Below are positions 42,402 through 42,414 of a stretch of DNA of 42,414 nucleotides, piece by piece (position 1 is the first letter of the stretch; the number at the start of each line of letters is the position of its first letter). The stretch comes from Candidatus Zhuqueibacterota bacterium (lineage in GTDB: Bacteria; Electryoneota; RPQS01), in the NCBI GenBank assembly GCA_003818605.1, contig RPQS01000031.1:1-42414 (forward strand), read 5' to 3'. The notes below the pieces were generated by a model. That model ran no database searches and was not told the origin of the DNA. It saw only the letters and a program-made list of their open reading frames with translations. The position numbers and the translations under genes were made by a program.

Positions 42402-42414
42402 CTGCGCGAAAGCC

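Overview
The window looks like a chromosomal segment of a Gram-negative bacterium of the FCB (Fibrobacteres-Chlorobi-Bacteroidetes) superphylum, probably a lineage outside Bacteroidota proper. Two large secreted beta-propeller proteins carry type IX secretion (T9SS) C-terminal sorting domains. The best promoters are ordinary sigma70-like -35/-10 pairs with 16-17 base spacers rather than the Bacteroidota -33/-7 pattern, and several starts have clear Shine-Dalgarno (SD) sequences. I see no rRNA, tRNA, CRISPR array or insertion sequence.

Layout. About 1-15.9 kb is on the minus strand: a methyltransferase/glycosyltransferase fusion cut by the window edge, an FkbM methyltransferase, an M29 aminopeptidase, the transglycosylase MtgA, an AraC/GyrI regulator, a winged-helix regulator overlapping a membrane protein (with a palindromic operator candidate on their promoter), a secreted HExxH protein, two T9SS-exported YCF48 propeller proteins, and an aminotransferase-pckA pair overlapping by ATGA. 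From 15.9 to 18.8 kb lies a plus-strand, visibly AT-richer islet of three tightly packed genes: a small winged-helix-like protein, a ParA-type ATPase and a lone RelA/SpoT synthetase-domain protein. Then come a cupin, a 25-codon ORF with its own SD and terminator, and a second aminotransferase. From 21 to 40.6 kb nearly everything is on the plus strand: a lipoprotein, MaeB malic enzyme, an OPT transporter, a large TPR metallopeptidase-like protein, an NhaC antiporter, a divergent glutamine synthetase, the three-subunit transhydrogenase pntAA-pntAB-pntB, a GT-C-like membrane protein overlapping a GT2 glycosyltransferase, and a second OPT transporter. The end has a small exported OB-fold-like protein and a TetR regulator.

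How the genes fit together (inference). Two OPT-family transporters, an M29 aminopeptidase, two aminotransferases, PEP carboxykinase, malic enzyme, glutamine synthetase and transhydrogenase suggest a cell that takes up peptides and amino acids, deaminates them, and feeds C4 acids into PEP/pyruvate and NADPH. The secreted propellers and glycan genes point to an elaborate envelope.

The most interesting candidate is the ParA-RelA/SpoT islet at 16.4-18.8 kb. It is compact, has its own good promoter and terminator, and pairs a nucleotide-alarmone (or tRNA pyrophosphokinase) type domain with a partition-type ATPase and a small partner. That arrangement would fit a toxin-antitoxin or phage-defence unit, but the function is not proven by the sequence. 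Secondary candidates are the 25-residue membrane peptide, the autoregulated membrane-protein/regulator pair, and the hairpin-rich intergenic elements.
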